From contig JAUVKO010000162.1 in NCBI GenBank assembly GCA_030596225.1, positions 1-5,330 of the forward strand: DNA of 5,330 nt, given 5' to 3'. Made by a program: the position numbers and the translations under genes. Position 1 is the first letter of the stretch. Each line of letters opens with the position of its first letter. A model generated the notes under the pieces. It was not told the origin of the DNA. It made no database searches and was given only the letters and a program-made list of their open reading frames with translations. This stretch comes from Fidelibacterota bacterium. GTDB taxonomy: Bacteria; Fidelibacterota; UBA8477; JABMPR01. Below are positions 1-5,330 of this stretch, piece after piece.

Positions 1-50
1 CGAAAAATGTTACTATCAAGGGTGTTGGCTATCGAATTAGAGAAAGGTAG
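1..50 (+). CDS. C-terminal end of an OmpR/PhoB-family response regulator (partial)
   Basis: The frame beginning at base 3 reads KNVTIKGVGYRIRER and stops at TAG (48-50). The core V-T-I-K-G-V-G-Y-R matches the hallmark end of the winged-helix DNA-binding effector domain of OmpR/PhoB response regulators (consensus roughly I-x-T-V-R-G-x-G-Y-R), where it forms the last beta-hairpin, the wing. In that family the protein is phosphorylated on an N-terminal receiver domain by a partner histidine kinase and then binds promoter DNA. Only 15 codons are visible, so the regulon and partner cannot be named. No convincing terminator follows; a weak dyad (TTATTG at 67-72, CAATAA at 102-107) is the only candidate. 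The call rests on a short but distinctive motif. Confidence 0.75.
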   Translation, partial: KNVTIKGVGYRIRER

Positions 51-130
51 AAGACATCAATATAACTTATTGACTACTTTCAGAATCTTGAAGTTATTCA
101 GCAATAAAGTTCACTTTTATATCCGTATAT

Positions 131-482
131 CACTACTGTCCCATCTAAATTAAATAGCGTTGCCGTAAGCACATTATAAATATCATGTTAGACTGTACAA
201 ATAAAATAATCGACTTGAACTGGAAAATCAGTTTATTAGGAAGGCCAAAGATCCAAACGATCAGACACGCGCTTAGATTGCATTTTGAGGCTATATATTG
301 TGGAAAATCCTTCAGAATAATGGTAGTCGGATTTATCATTTACACATTTCTGCAGTTATTATTTGCCATAATCTTTGAGAAATTCTCTATAAATCAAGTA
401 CTTACACATAATACTTCCCGTTTATTATTGGGATACTCCAGTAACTCGTTGGGTTTATAGGACTTATAACGGGACAGTAGTG
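131..482. mobile_element. Internally deleted insertion-sequence relic with 12-bp terminal inverted repeats
   Basis: CACTACTGTCCC at 131-142 is the exact reverse complement of GGGACAGTAGTG at 471-482, a perfect 12-bp terminal inverted repeat. The 352 bp between the outer ends are too few for a complete transposase gene. The right end carries a reading frame that stops 22 bp before the terminus, the spacing expected for the 3' end of a transposase gene in an IS. Ends of this type are, from memory, associated with IS4-like elements of Bacteroidota-type bacteria; that assignment is inference. No target-site duplication is seen: the base before 131 belongs to GTATAT and the sequence after 482 is TTTTAC. 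The right terminus abuts a truncated foldback element and shares the bases TG (481-482) with it. Confidence 0.6.
185..460 (+). pseudogene. Decayed 3' remnant of a transposase gene (IS4-like, tentative)
   Basis: An open frame of 91 codons lies inside the IS relic and ends at TAG (458-460), 22 bp before the right inverted repeat ends. Its C-terminal third, with LQLLFAIIFEKFSINQVLT, resembles the end of IS4-like (DUF4372-type) transposases, which often close with an LQ-x-L-S-x-S-L-F-E-K-x-P-I-x-Q-x-L pattern. The first half does not read like the conserved transposase core, and the DDE catalytic residues are absent because that part is missing. The ATG at 185 is therefore probably not a real start. 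The frame could instead be spurious, since the region is AT-rich. No function is expected. Confidence 0.4.
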
Positions 483-593
483 TTTTACAATCTTTAAATT
501 TTAAGCATAGCTTGAGCTATGGTTGAAATTTTAAGAGCAGTAAAACTGGAAAAGATGAAGAATGCATAGATTGTTTTGAGGTGTAATTGGTAT
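481..593. mobile_element. Truncated copy of a foldback (MITE-like) element
   Basis: These 113 bp match 2578-2690 with two differences (A519 versus C2616, A526 versus G2623). The segment ends with the same terminus, AATTGGTAT. It lacks the left 48 bp of the intact copy, and the break falls exactly at the end of the IS relic. The retained part folds into a long hairpin: GTTTTAC (482-488) pairs with GTAAAAC (540-546), 491-494 with 533-536, 496-504 with 523-531 (one G-T wobble), and CATAGC (506-511) with GCTATG (516-521), leaving the tetraloop TTGA (512-515). That is 26 pairs in total. It encodes no protein. Confidence 0.85.
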
Positions 594-629
594 TATTCAT
601 TATCGCATGCCTTTAACCGTCCTGCCGTC

Positions 630-656
630 TTGAATATGATATGTATCACAATTCAA
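630..656. promoter_or_regulatory. Nested dyad resembling a Crp/Fnr-family operator
   Basis: Two nested inverted repeats share nearly the same centre: TTGAAT (630-635) with ATTCAA (651-656), and TGATA (637-641) with TATCA (644-648). The inner part contains TGAT-N4-ATCA (637-648), the core of the FNR-type consensus TTGAT-N4-ATCAA, although the flanking bases are A and C instead of T and A. The site lies about 150 bp upstream of the OmpA-family start codon. A regulatory role is inference; a weak terminator or RNA hairpin is the alternative. Confidence 0.35.
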
Positions 657-738
657 AACAAATCACTTTCATTTTAATAAAGATGCTTGGTAGTGGTGGT
701 GTTTAATTTATTTTCATCGCGAATTTAGCAGGTTATAG

Positions 739-763
739 AGTATAGTTTATCAGTATAGTTATC
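739..763. repeat. Tandem 12/13-mer direct repeat upstream of the OmpA-family gene
   Basis: AGTATAGTTTATC (739-751) is followed immediately by AGTATAGTTATC (752-763). The two copies differ by one inserted T. They end 41 bp before the start codon at 805, so they lie in the core promoter or 5' UTR. They could be paired binding sites, or a simple slippage duplication in AT-rich DNA. Confidence 0.5.
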
Positions 764-804
764 TATGTCCTAGCCTAAGAAAAAAGTGGGGTAAAAGAAC
801 AAAG

Positions 805-2247
805 ATGCAGAGAAAACAATCGTTGATGGTGATTATGGCAATGTTGCTGGCGATCAGTTTGACTGCCCAGACTTCCGAGAGAAAATGGGGCCTTGGATTA
901 ACGCTTGGTTCGGAACATTACAGCGGAGAATTAGGAAACGGTTTTTTCAGCTTCAGTCAAGGTCAGGCATTTAGTGGAATAACCTTCGCAAGGAATATCA
1001 CAGAGCATTTTGATGTTGTTCTAAATACATCTGTTGGTGATATCAGTTATTCTGATAACTCAACATCGTCATTTACCCTTAACATGTTGCAGATAAATAT
1101 TAATGCAAAATATAATTTTTACACTTATGATGATGTGAAATTTAGACCATTTGTATTTGCCGGACTGGGTTATTTACATTTTTCACACCAATACCCAAGC
1201 AGAAAACTAGGGGCCCTGCAACTACCTGATATTGGAGCAGGTCTGACCTATAAACTCTCGCAAGACGCAAATATTGTATTTCAGGAAACATTCATACACT
1301 CAAACAAAGATGACATAGATTATAGTATCGGAAATGGAAATGATCTATACATGCAGCATTCTGTTGGTATCGTATTTAACTTTGGGAAAGCAAAAGACAG
1401 GGACGGTGACGGTGTATCTGATGCAAAAGATGACTGTCCTGATCTAGTTGGTCCAGTGGCGCTGGGAGGTTGCCCGGATACCGATGGAGATGGTGTTGCT
1501 GATAAATATGATACTTGTCCCGATGAATACGGAGTTAAAGAATTAGCAGGTTGCCCGGATGCCGATGGTGATGGAATTGCTGACATATATGATACTTGTC
1601 CGGAAGAACCGGGATTAGAAATATTGAATGGCTGTCCGGATACTGATGGTGATGGAATCGCTAATAGAGATGATGCTTGTCCGGAAGAACCGGGCTTGGA
1701 AATATTCAATGGCTGCCCGGATACTGATGGTGATGGAATTGCTGACATAAATGATACTTGCCCGGAAGAACCGGGCCTGGAATTATTCAATGGCTGTCCC
1801 GATACTGACGGTGATGGAATTGCTGATTTCGATGATGCCTGTCCGGATACTGCCGGAATTGCTGAGAACAAAGGTTGTCCTAAAATTGAGGAAGAAATCA
1901 CGAAAGTGCTGGAACAAGCACTACATGGGATAAAATTTGTATATGGAAAAGATGTTATTACTAACTCATCCTATGAGATTCTGAATAATCTGGTTGATAT
2001 TCTTACAAAGAATCCCATGTACAGGTTACTCATAAATGGACATACTGATTCGAGTGGCAGAGAAGCAGGTAATCTGAGGCTATCCCAAAGAAGAGCAGAG
2101 TTAGTTAAGAAATATCTAATCGACAGTGGTGTAGAAGAAGATCGTTTAACTGCTACCGGTTATGGTGAAACGATGCCGATAGAAAACAATGCCACCAGTC
2201 AGGGTAGAGCAAAAAACAGACGGGTAGAGTTAATTATAGAGTTTTAG
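805..2247 (+). CDS. OmpA-family outer-membrane protein with TSP3 repeats
   Basis: A complete 480-residue protein. Residues 1-21 form a signal peptide (basic QRKQ start, hydrophobic core, LTA before Gln22). Residues about 23-197 alternate like a small outer-membrane beta-barrel. Residues 198-359 hold six thrombospondin type-3 repeats beginning at Asp198, 225, 252, 279, 306 and 333, each of the form D-x-D-G-D-G-hydrophobic-x-D-x-x-D-x-C-P; in this family the Asp residues bind calcium and the paired Cys can form disulfides. Residues 360-480 are an OmpA C-terminal domain with GHTDSSG, LSQRRA and GYGE; Asp415 and Arg430 match, at the expected spacing of 15, the pair that grips diaminopimelate in peptidoglycan. 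The likely role is to tether the outer membrane to the cell wall, with the repeats as a calcium-stiffened linker. The ATG at 805 is chosen because it gives a full signal peptide; GTGGGG (786-791) is a distant, weak ribosome site. The gene has its own terminator and appears monocistronic. Confidence 0.97.
   Translation: MQRKQSLMVIMAMLLAISLTAQTSERKWGLGLTLGSEHYSGELGNGFFSFSQGQAFSGITFARNITEHFDVVLNTSVGDISYSDNSTSSFTLNMLQININAKYNFYTYDDVKFRPFVFAGLGYLHFSHQYPSRKLGALQLPDIGAGLTYKLSQDANIVFQETFIHSNKDDIDYSIGNGNDLYMQHSVGIVFNFGKAKDRDGDGVSDAKDDCPDLVGPVALGGCPDTDGDGVADKYDTCPDEYGVKELAGCPDADGDGIADIYDTCPEEPGLEILNGCPDTDGDGIANRDDACPEEPGLEIFNGCPDTDGDGIADINDTCPEEPGLELFNGCPDTDGDGIADFDDACPDTAGIAENKGCPKIEEEITKVLEQALHGIKFVYGKDVITNSSYEILNNLVDILTKNPMYRLLINGHTDSSGREAGNLRLSQRRAELVKKYLIDSGVEEDRLTATGYGETMPIENNATSQGRAKNRRVELIIEF
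1396..1881 (+). repeat. Six in-frame 81-bp tandem units encoding TSP3 repeats
   Basis: The repeat-coding part has an exact period of 81 bp (27 codons), with units starting at 1396, 1477, 1558, 1639, 1720 and 1801. The third to fifth units and their linkers are the most alike: each carries a linker encoding EEPGLE followed by a short hydrophobic stretch and NGCP, and near-identical codons for DTDGDGIA. The first two units have different linkers (LVGPVALGGCP and EYGVKELAGCP), and the last linker differs too. The pattern suggests recent duplication in the middle of the array. Confidence 0.9.
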
Positions 2248-2272
2248 TCTTGCCTATCGGTTAGTTAGGAAG

Positions 2273-2312
2273 AAGCCCCGCCAGTGGAGGACATAACTTG
2301 GCGGGGCTTTTT
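2273..2312 (+). terminator. Rho-independent terminator of the OmpA-family gene
   Basis: AAGCCCCGCCA (2273-2283) is a perfect inverted repeat of TGGCGGGGCTT (2299-2309). The 11-bp GC-rich stem has a 15-nt loop and runs into a T-tract (2308-2312). It begins 25 nt after the stop codon at 2247. The opposite strand lacks an equally good T-run, so it should act mainly on rightward transcription. Confidence 0.93.
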
Positions 2313-2432
2313 GATTACCGGGAGGGGCTCCGAATATCGGAATACTAAACCTGTTTTCAGTGAGTGAAACGAGCCAAACAGGTTTAAATATTCAGGATAG
2401 ACTGAAACCAGTTTAGCCTGTCCTCCGTAATC
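2313..2432. repeat. Imperfect 120-bp palindromic region, origin unknown
   Basis: GATTAC (2313-2318) and GTAATC (2427-2432) bound a region with an inner dyad: AAACCTGTTT (2347-2356) against AAACAGGTTT (2376-2385). The inner stem is extended by GAATA (2340-2344) against TATTC (2389-2393). A smaller hairpin, TTTCA/TGAAA with loop GTGAG, occupies the inner loop. AACCAGTTT (2406-2414) also has an inverted partner AAACTGGTT at 2467-2475, beyond the palindrome. No protein is credible on either strand. It may be a decayed foldback element, or a second terminator shared by the convergent transcripts. Confidence 0.5.
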
Positions 2433-2529
2433 TTGGTGTAGGAGGGTCACTGCTCTGCAGCTCCGGAAACTGGTTGAGATCTCCTTACCTGAGATACACC
2501 ATCCATCGCCTCTACATGATTGTTAGTTA
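2433..2529. other. Non-coding spacer between palindrome and foldback element
   Basis: No gene is credible here. The only structure is a short dyad, TGGTGTA (2434-2440) against TACACCA (2495-2501), and the right half (2467-2475) of an inverted pair whose left half lies at 2406-2414. The spacer is richer in GC than the flanking foldback element. Confidence 0.5.
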
Positions 2530-2690
2530 ATACCAATTGTACTTCAAAAGAGTCTATATGAATTCAAAAGATTTTTCTGTTTTACAATCTTTAAATTTTA
2601 AGCATAGCTTGAGCTCTGGTTGGAATTTTAAGAGCAGTAAAACTGGAAAAGATGAAGAATGCATAGATTGTTTTGAGGTGTAATTGGTAT
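2530..2690. mobile_element. Intact 161-bp foldback (MITE-like) element
   Basis: The element starts with ATACCAATT (2530-2538) and ends with AATTGGTAT (2682-2690). The first 28 bases match the reverse complement of the last 28 at 23 positions. The inner part repeats the hairpin of the truncated copy at 482-546 (here 2579-2643), and the TTGA tetraloop (2609-2612) lies at the exact centre of the 161 bp, so the whole element is one long imperfect hairpin. It carries no reading frame and must depend on a transposase elsewhere. The ends read TA-CCAATT and AATTGG-TA, compatible with a TA target duplication as made by IS630/Tc1-like transposases, but this is ambiguous because the termini are palindromic. 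The left arm (2530-2577) has no counterpart in the other copy. Confidence 0.8.
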
Positions 2691-2692
2691 AA

Positions 2693-4144
2693 CTACCTCA
2701 ATGCATAGCTCAAAGCAATCATGTGTTGACCACCACCTCTTACTTCCCTATCAAGCTGACGATCATCCCTTTGAAATTGCAGCGCACTGTCATCCACTCG
2801 TTTAAACCAGGGGATCATCTGATTGATTTCATAATGCAGCGTGAAGGAATTGAAGGTATAGCTAATAGGAACGCCTATGGAAATGACATGCATGTGGAAT
2901 TGTAAGGGAGAATCGATGGGAACTGAACGGATATTGAATTCAAGTTCGGCTTCACCAACGACCCTGAAATCAAAGTAAGCATGCTGGTATCCTGCGTTCA
3001 GATCTACCCTAATTCCTCGATTGATTAACTCGCGGTGGAAATCCAGGTGTTGCGAGATACTTTTTCCCGATATATGTAATTCAGCCGCATGCGCGATAGG
3101 AAAAAACCAATAGCGTCCAAGCACTGGAGTAGTCAACTCAGTATTTACCCCCCACTGGGAATATCCAATCCCGACCTCCAGATCCAGATCGTATACTTGG
3201 CCTTCAATAGCAAATGCACCACCACTTCGACTGAAATCCAGCCATCCCAATTCCGGAAAATCGTCAATAACACCCTCTGGAAGTGGATTTTCGATGGTCA
3301 TATCAGCAATGGTCTTTTGCATGGTCAAAGTCGGTTTAAAGGACCATTGTGGACTTTCCAAACCTATCTCCAGAAACCTGTTGACGTTGGCACCATCAAA
3401 GACCATCTGACGATCACCCTGTAACTCATCGATATTGGAGCTATTCACATAATCTATATAAGGTGCAAATGCCTTATCTGATATTCTGTAATTAAGATCC
3501 AGAATCAGATTAGGTCCCAGTGGCAAGCTGGTATAGGTCTGTAAACCGGTCAAATCAAACTTACCATAAGCGTCTAATTCATTCCCAAAACTGGGTTCCA
3601 GCCAATCAAGGAAGTAACGATTCATCTGCGAGTCTTCGGATTCGGGATATTTATTTATTAGTACGGGAGCAGTAAATAAGGTGCTCTGCCGGTCAATCCC
3701 CACACCCCATAGAATCCTATCATTACCAATAACCATTTGTAAGGCAAGATTGCGACCTTCATGTAGATAATCTGCATTTACGGATAGAGCTGCTTCGAGA
3801 TTCGTGAAACTATCGCGTTGTTCCTGTATCTGGCAAAAGATTCCGTATTTGAAACTTCTCCGGGCATTTACGGCATGCAAATTAACAGCGGCGATATTGC
3901 CGGCAAGTGACTGGGTGCCAATGCCCGGTGTACTCTCACGATAATAATCCTGATAGATATACATACTTGAAAGTTTCAGCTGTGTTTGCTGAAGGTCAGC
4001 CAGGCTCAGGCGAGTCGATGCGGGTTGATCTAACATATTATTCAACAAGCCATAGAAATCCTGAGCTATAGCAACAGAACTGAAGACTACATAAACCAAG
4101 AGGAAGAAACATAGTTCCTTCCTCTTGTATGTTGCGAAATTCAA
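2693..4144 (-). CDS. Probable outer-membrane beta-barrel protein, family not recognised
   Basis: A complete protein of 483 residues. The start is a TTG (4144-4142), chosen because it gives a signal peptide: basic KRK at 7-9, hydrophobic core about 11-25, and AIA before Gln28. The first in-frame ATG would be Met37, beyond the cleavage site. There is no clear ribosome site, but the gene lies 13 bp after the stop of the gene upstream, so translational coupling is likely. The mature protein has many short amphipathic stretches with alternating hydrophobic and polar residues separated by Asp/Asn/Gly-rich turns (for example around LILDLNYRIS and LHISGKSISQHLDF), as expected of a barrel, and it closes with a strand-like HMIALSYALR, although the last residue is Arg, not the usual aromatic. 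The strand assignment is by eye. The stop codon is 2 bp from the foldback element. It may be a channel, or a partner for the sorting-domain protein encoded before it, but neither is shown. Confidence 0.85.
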   Translation of the reverse strand: MNFATYKRKELCFFLLVYVVFSSVAIAQDFYGLLNNMLDQPASTRLSLADLQQTQLKLSSMYIYQDYYRESTPGIGTQSLAGNIAAVNLHAVNARRSFKYGIFCQIQEQRDSFTNLEAALSVNADYLHEGRNLALQMVIGNDRILWGVGIDRQSTLFTAPVLINKYPESEDSQMNRYFLDWLEPSFGNELDAYGKFDLTGLQTYTSLPLGPNLILDLNYRISDKAFAPYIDYVNSSNIDELQGDRQMVFDGANVNRFLEIGLESPQWSFKPTLTMQKTIADMTIENPLPEGVIDDFPELGWLDFSRSGGAFAIEGQVYDLDLEVGIGYSQWGVNTELTTPVLGRYWFFPIAHAAELHISGKSISQHLDFHRELINRGIRVDLNAGYQHAYFDFRVVGEAELEFNIRSVPIDSPLQFHMHVISIGVPISYTFNSFTLHYEINQMIPWFKRVDDSALQFQRDDRQLDREVRGGGQHMIALSYALR

Positions 4145-4157
4145 GATGATTAGATTT

Positions 4158-5330
4158 CTATTTGATCAATAGAACCTTATTCGTGCTAGTCTGACCATCA
4201 TATTGAACCCGATAGAAATACAGATTCGATGACAGTTCTCCAGCATTCCAGGGGATAACATGCCGGCCTGCAGTCAGTTCTTCCTGAACTAATGTTTCGA
4301 CCTGTTGACCACGTATATTGAATATGCTGATATTTACCATGCCATCGGCAGGCAGGTCAAAGCGAATGTTGGTCACCGGGTTGAAGGGATTAGGATAGGC
4401 TGCATGGACCACAAAGGATTCCGGCATTGCAGCAGGCGCCGGAGCAACATCCACGATATAGCGACTCGGGAATAGACCACCCCAGGTTAGATCGTATCCA
4501 AAGACCTGTCCACGCCACATGAGGAGAAAACTTGTCGGTGGATTGTCAAACCAGGCCGAGAAGTTGACTTGCTCGTTATTCACCCACACCATGGAATCCG
4601 GAAAAGCAAAGTCCTGCCAGAGGTCAAAGCTATTCACTTCCATTTCTTCCATGTCTTCGATAAAGGATAGACCATCCATGTTAAAATCATCTTCAAAGGG
4701 TTGCATGGCATAAGCCAGATCTACCATAAGCTCAAAGAACTCATTGATGGTAAACATAGCGTCCTCAAGATCATTACCCAGCTGAATGAACTTTTCTACT
4801 CCATAATCAGTAAGGGTCAGAAAATTGGGATTCGATTCTTCAAGCATGAGGATCAGATCCATTTCATCTTCAATACTACTGAAATCCAGTACACTGGGAT
4901 CCAGGTTGAGAATAAATATATCATCCAGTTCATCATAGACCGCTGTGATCCCATCAATGATCAGTTCAGCTGCTCCGCGGAGAATTTCTATTTCCACCTC
5001 CAGTGCTGCAACAGCGACCCATGGAATATGAACGATCTCGAATTCACTACCGGCACCAATGATATAGGGTCCCAGCCCATCAATCTCGGTTTTAACCAGC
5101 ATTATGAAGTGAACAGCAGTATCCGCATCCGTAAAATAGGACATGTGATCCTGCATAATGTCCAGCTCATTGAAGAAATCCACACTTTCCCAATCATAGA
5201 TATAGGCGATACTGTCAATTCTACCTGCATCCAGTAAGCGGAAGATATCATCAAAAGTCTCGCTGTATTCATTCACCATATCGTAAGCCGTGATCATAGC
5301 CAATCCCAGATGGGCATCCGGATCATCAGG
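4158..5330 (-). CDS. Exported acidic protein with C-terminal T9SS/FlgD-like sorting domain (N-terminus missing)
   Basis: The frame is open to the window edge, so the true start lies beyond 5330; the TTG at 5303 is an internal codon, because the nine upstream codons (PDDPDAHLG) continue the same protein. The visible 390 residues begin with a segment resembling the D-P-x-A-x-x-G-x-A pattern of helical, TPR-like repeats, followed by a long, strikingly Asp/Glu-rich and probably helical region with no family I recognise. The last about 85 residues form an immunoglobulin-like C-terminal domain: AAYPNPFNPVTNIRFDLP, then ISIFNIRGQQVETL, then a Gly-Arg-His and Trp-Asn-Ala segment, NLYFYRVQ, and a terminal KVLLIK. 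Such domains direct proteins through the type IX secretion system in Bacteroidota and relatives. The expected Gly before the Y-F-Y strand is Asn here. It is probably cotranscribed with the barrel gene 13 bp downstream. Cargo function is unknown. Confidence 0.9.
   Translation of the reverse strand, partial: PDDPDAHLGLAMITAYDMVNEYSETFDDIFRLLDAGRIDSIAYIYDWESVDFFNELDIMQDHMSYFTDADTAVHFIMLVKTEIDGLGPYIIGAGSEFEIVHIPWVAVAALEVEIEILRGAAELIIDGITAVYDELDDIFILNLDPSVLDFSSIEDEMDLILMLEESNPNFLTLTDYGVEKFIQLGNDLEDAMFTINEFFELMVDLAYAMQPFEDDFNMDGLSFIEDMEEMEVNSFDLWQDFAFPDSMVWVNNEQVNFSAWFDNPPTSFLLMWRGQVFGYDLTWGGLFPSRYIVDVAPAPAAMPESFVVHAAYPNPFNPVTNIRFDLPADGMVNISIFNIRGQQVETLVQEELTAGRHVIPWNAGELSSNLYFYRVQYDGQTSTNKVLLIK

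Larger units (their letters stand above)
594..804 (+). promoter_or_regulatory. Non-coding leader region upstream of the OmpA-family gene
   Basis: This stretch between the truncated foldback element and the start codon at 805 contains no credible gene on either strand. It is AT-rich and holds a dyad at 630-656 and a tandem 12/13-mer at 739-763. The promoter of the OmpA-family gene most likely lies here, but no clear -35/-10 pair stands out, and there is no clear Bacteroidota-type TTTG/TAnnTTTG promoter. TATAGT at 741-746 is a possible -10 element without a good partner. Confidence 0.4.

Noticed and set aside
67..107. TTATTG/CAATAA dyad as a terminator for the response regulator
   Set aside because: The stem is short, AT-rich and has no T-tract, so it is too weak to call.
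145..339. A 64-codon minus-strand open frame inside the IS relic
   Set aside because: It resembles no transposase or known protein. The plus-strand frame, whose stop lies just inside the right IS terminus, fits the IS layout better.
1320..1901. A 193-codon open frame on the minus strand opposite the TSP3 repeats, with repetitive SGQ/AIPSPS sequence
   Set aside because: Its periodicity is simply the antisense of the 81-bp repeat units. The plus-strand protein is clearly the real gene.
2265..2450. A 61-codon minus-strand open frame across the terminator and palindrome
   Set aside because: It runs through the terminator hairpin and inverted repeats, has no recognisable motif, and does not look coding.
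481..2690. The two 113-bp repeats as direct repeats bounding a composite transposon or a CRISPR/attachment-site pair
   Set aside because: Each is explained as a copy of a foldback element: the intact copy has its own inverted ends, and only two copies exist with no short regular spacing. Composite mobility of the intervening OmpA-family gene has no transposase or target duplication to support it.
4701..5237. A 178-codon plus-strand open frame
   Set aside because: It lies wholly inside the sorting-domain gene on the other strand and has no recognisable domain or promoter. It is a shadow of low-stop codon usage.

Overview
The window looks like a chromosomal segment from a Gram-negative bacterium of the Bacteroidota/FCB kind (Bacteroidota, Ignavibacteriota, Calditrichota or Marinimicrobia-like; the exact phylum cannot be fixed from the sequence alone). 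The reasons are an exported protein ending in a YPNPFNP-type C-terminal sorting domain, an OmpA-family porin carrying calcium-binding TSP3 repeats, two signal peptides that both appear to be cleaved just before Gln, and poor Shine-Dalgarno sequences.

Layout. Positions 1-50 are the last 15 codons of an OmpR/PhoB-type response regulator. Positions 131-482 are a 352-bp relic of an insertion sequence, bounded by a perfect 12-bp inverted repeat and holding what looks like the decayed 3' end of an IS4-like transposase gene. Directly abutting it, 481-593 is a truncated copy of a foldback (MITE-like) element. The region 594-804 is non-coding and contains a dyad resembling a Crp/Fnr box and a tandem 12/13-mer. 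Positions 805-2247 (+) encode a complete OmpA-family protein: signal peptide, beta-barrel, six TSP3 repeats with an exact 27-residue period, and a peptidoglycan-binding OmpA C-terminal domain. A strong intrinsic terminator follows at 2273-2312.

Positions 2313-2529 are non-coding and contain further dyads. Positions 2530-2690 are an intact 161-bp foldback element, whose inner and right portions (113 bp) match the truncated copy at all but two positions. The minus strand then holds two genes separated by 13 bp, probably one operon read from right to left: a partial, very acidic exported protein with a C-terminal sorting domain (4158-5330, N-terminus outside the window), then an unrecognised 483-residue probable outer-membrane beta-barrel protein (2693-4144) that starts at TTG.

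The coding content concerns the cell envelope: a peptidoglycan-anchored outer-membrane protein converging on a secreted or surface-attached protein plus a probable barrel. The most notable non-coding signal is the pair of near-identical foldback elements. The intact one lies 2 bp past the stop codon of the barrel gene, and the other is cut exactly at the end of the IS relic.
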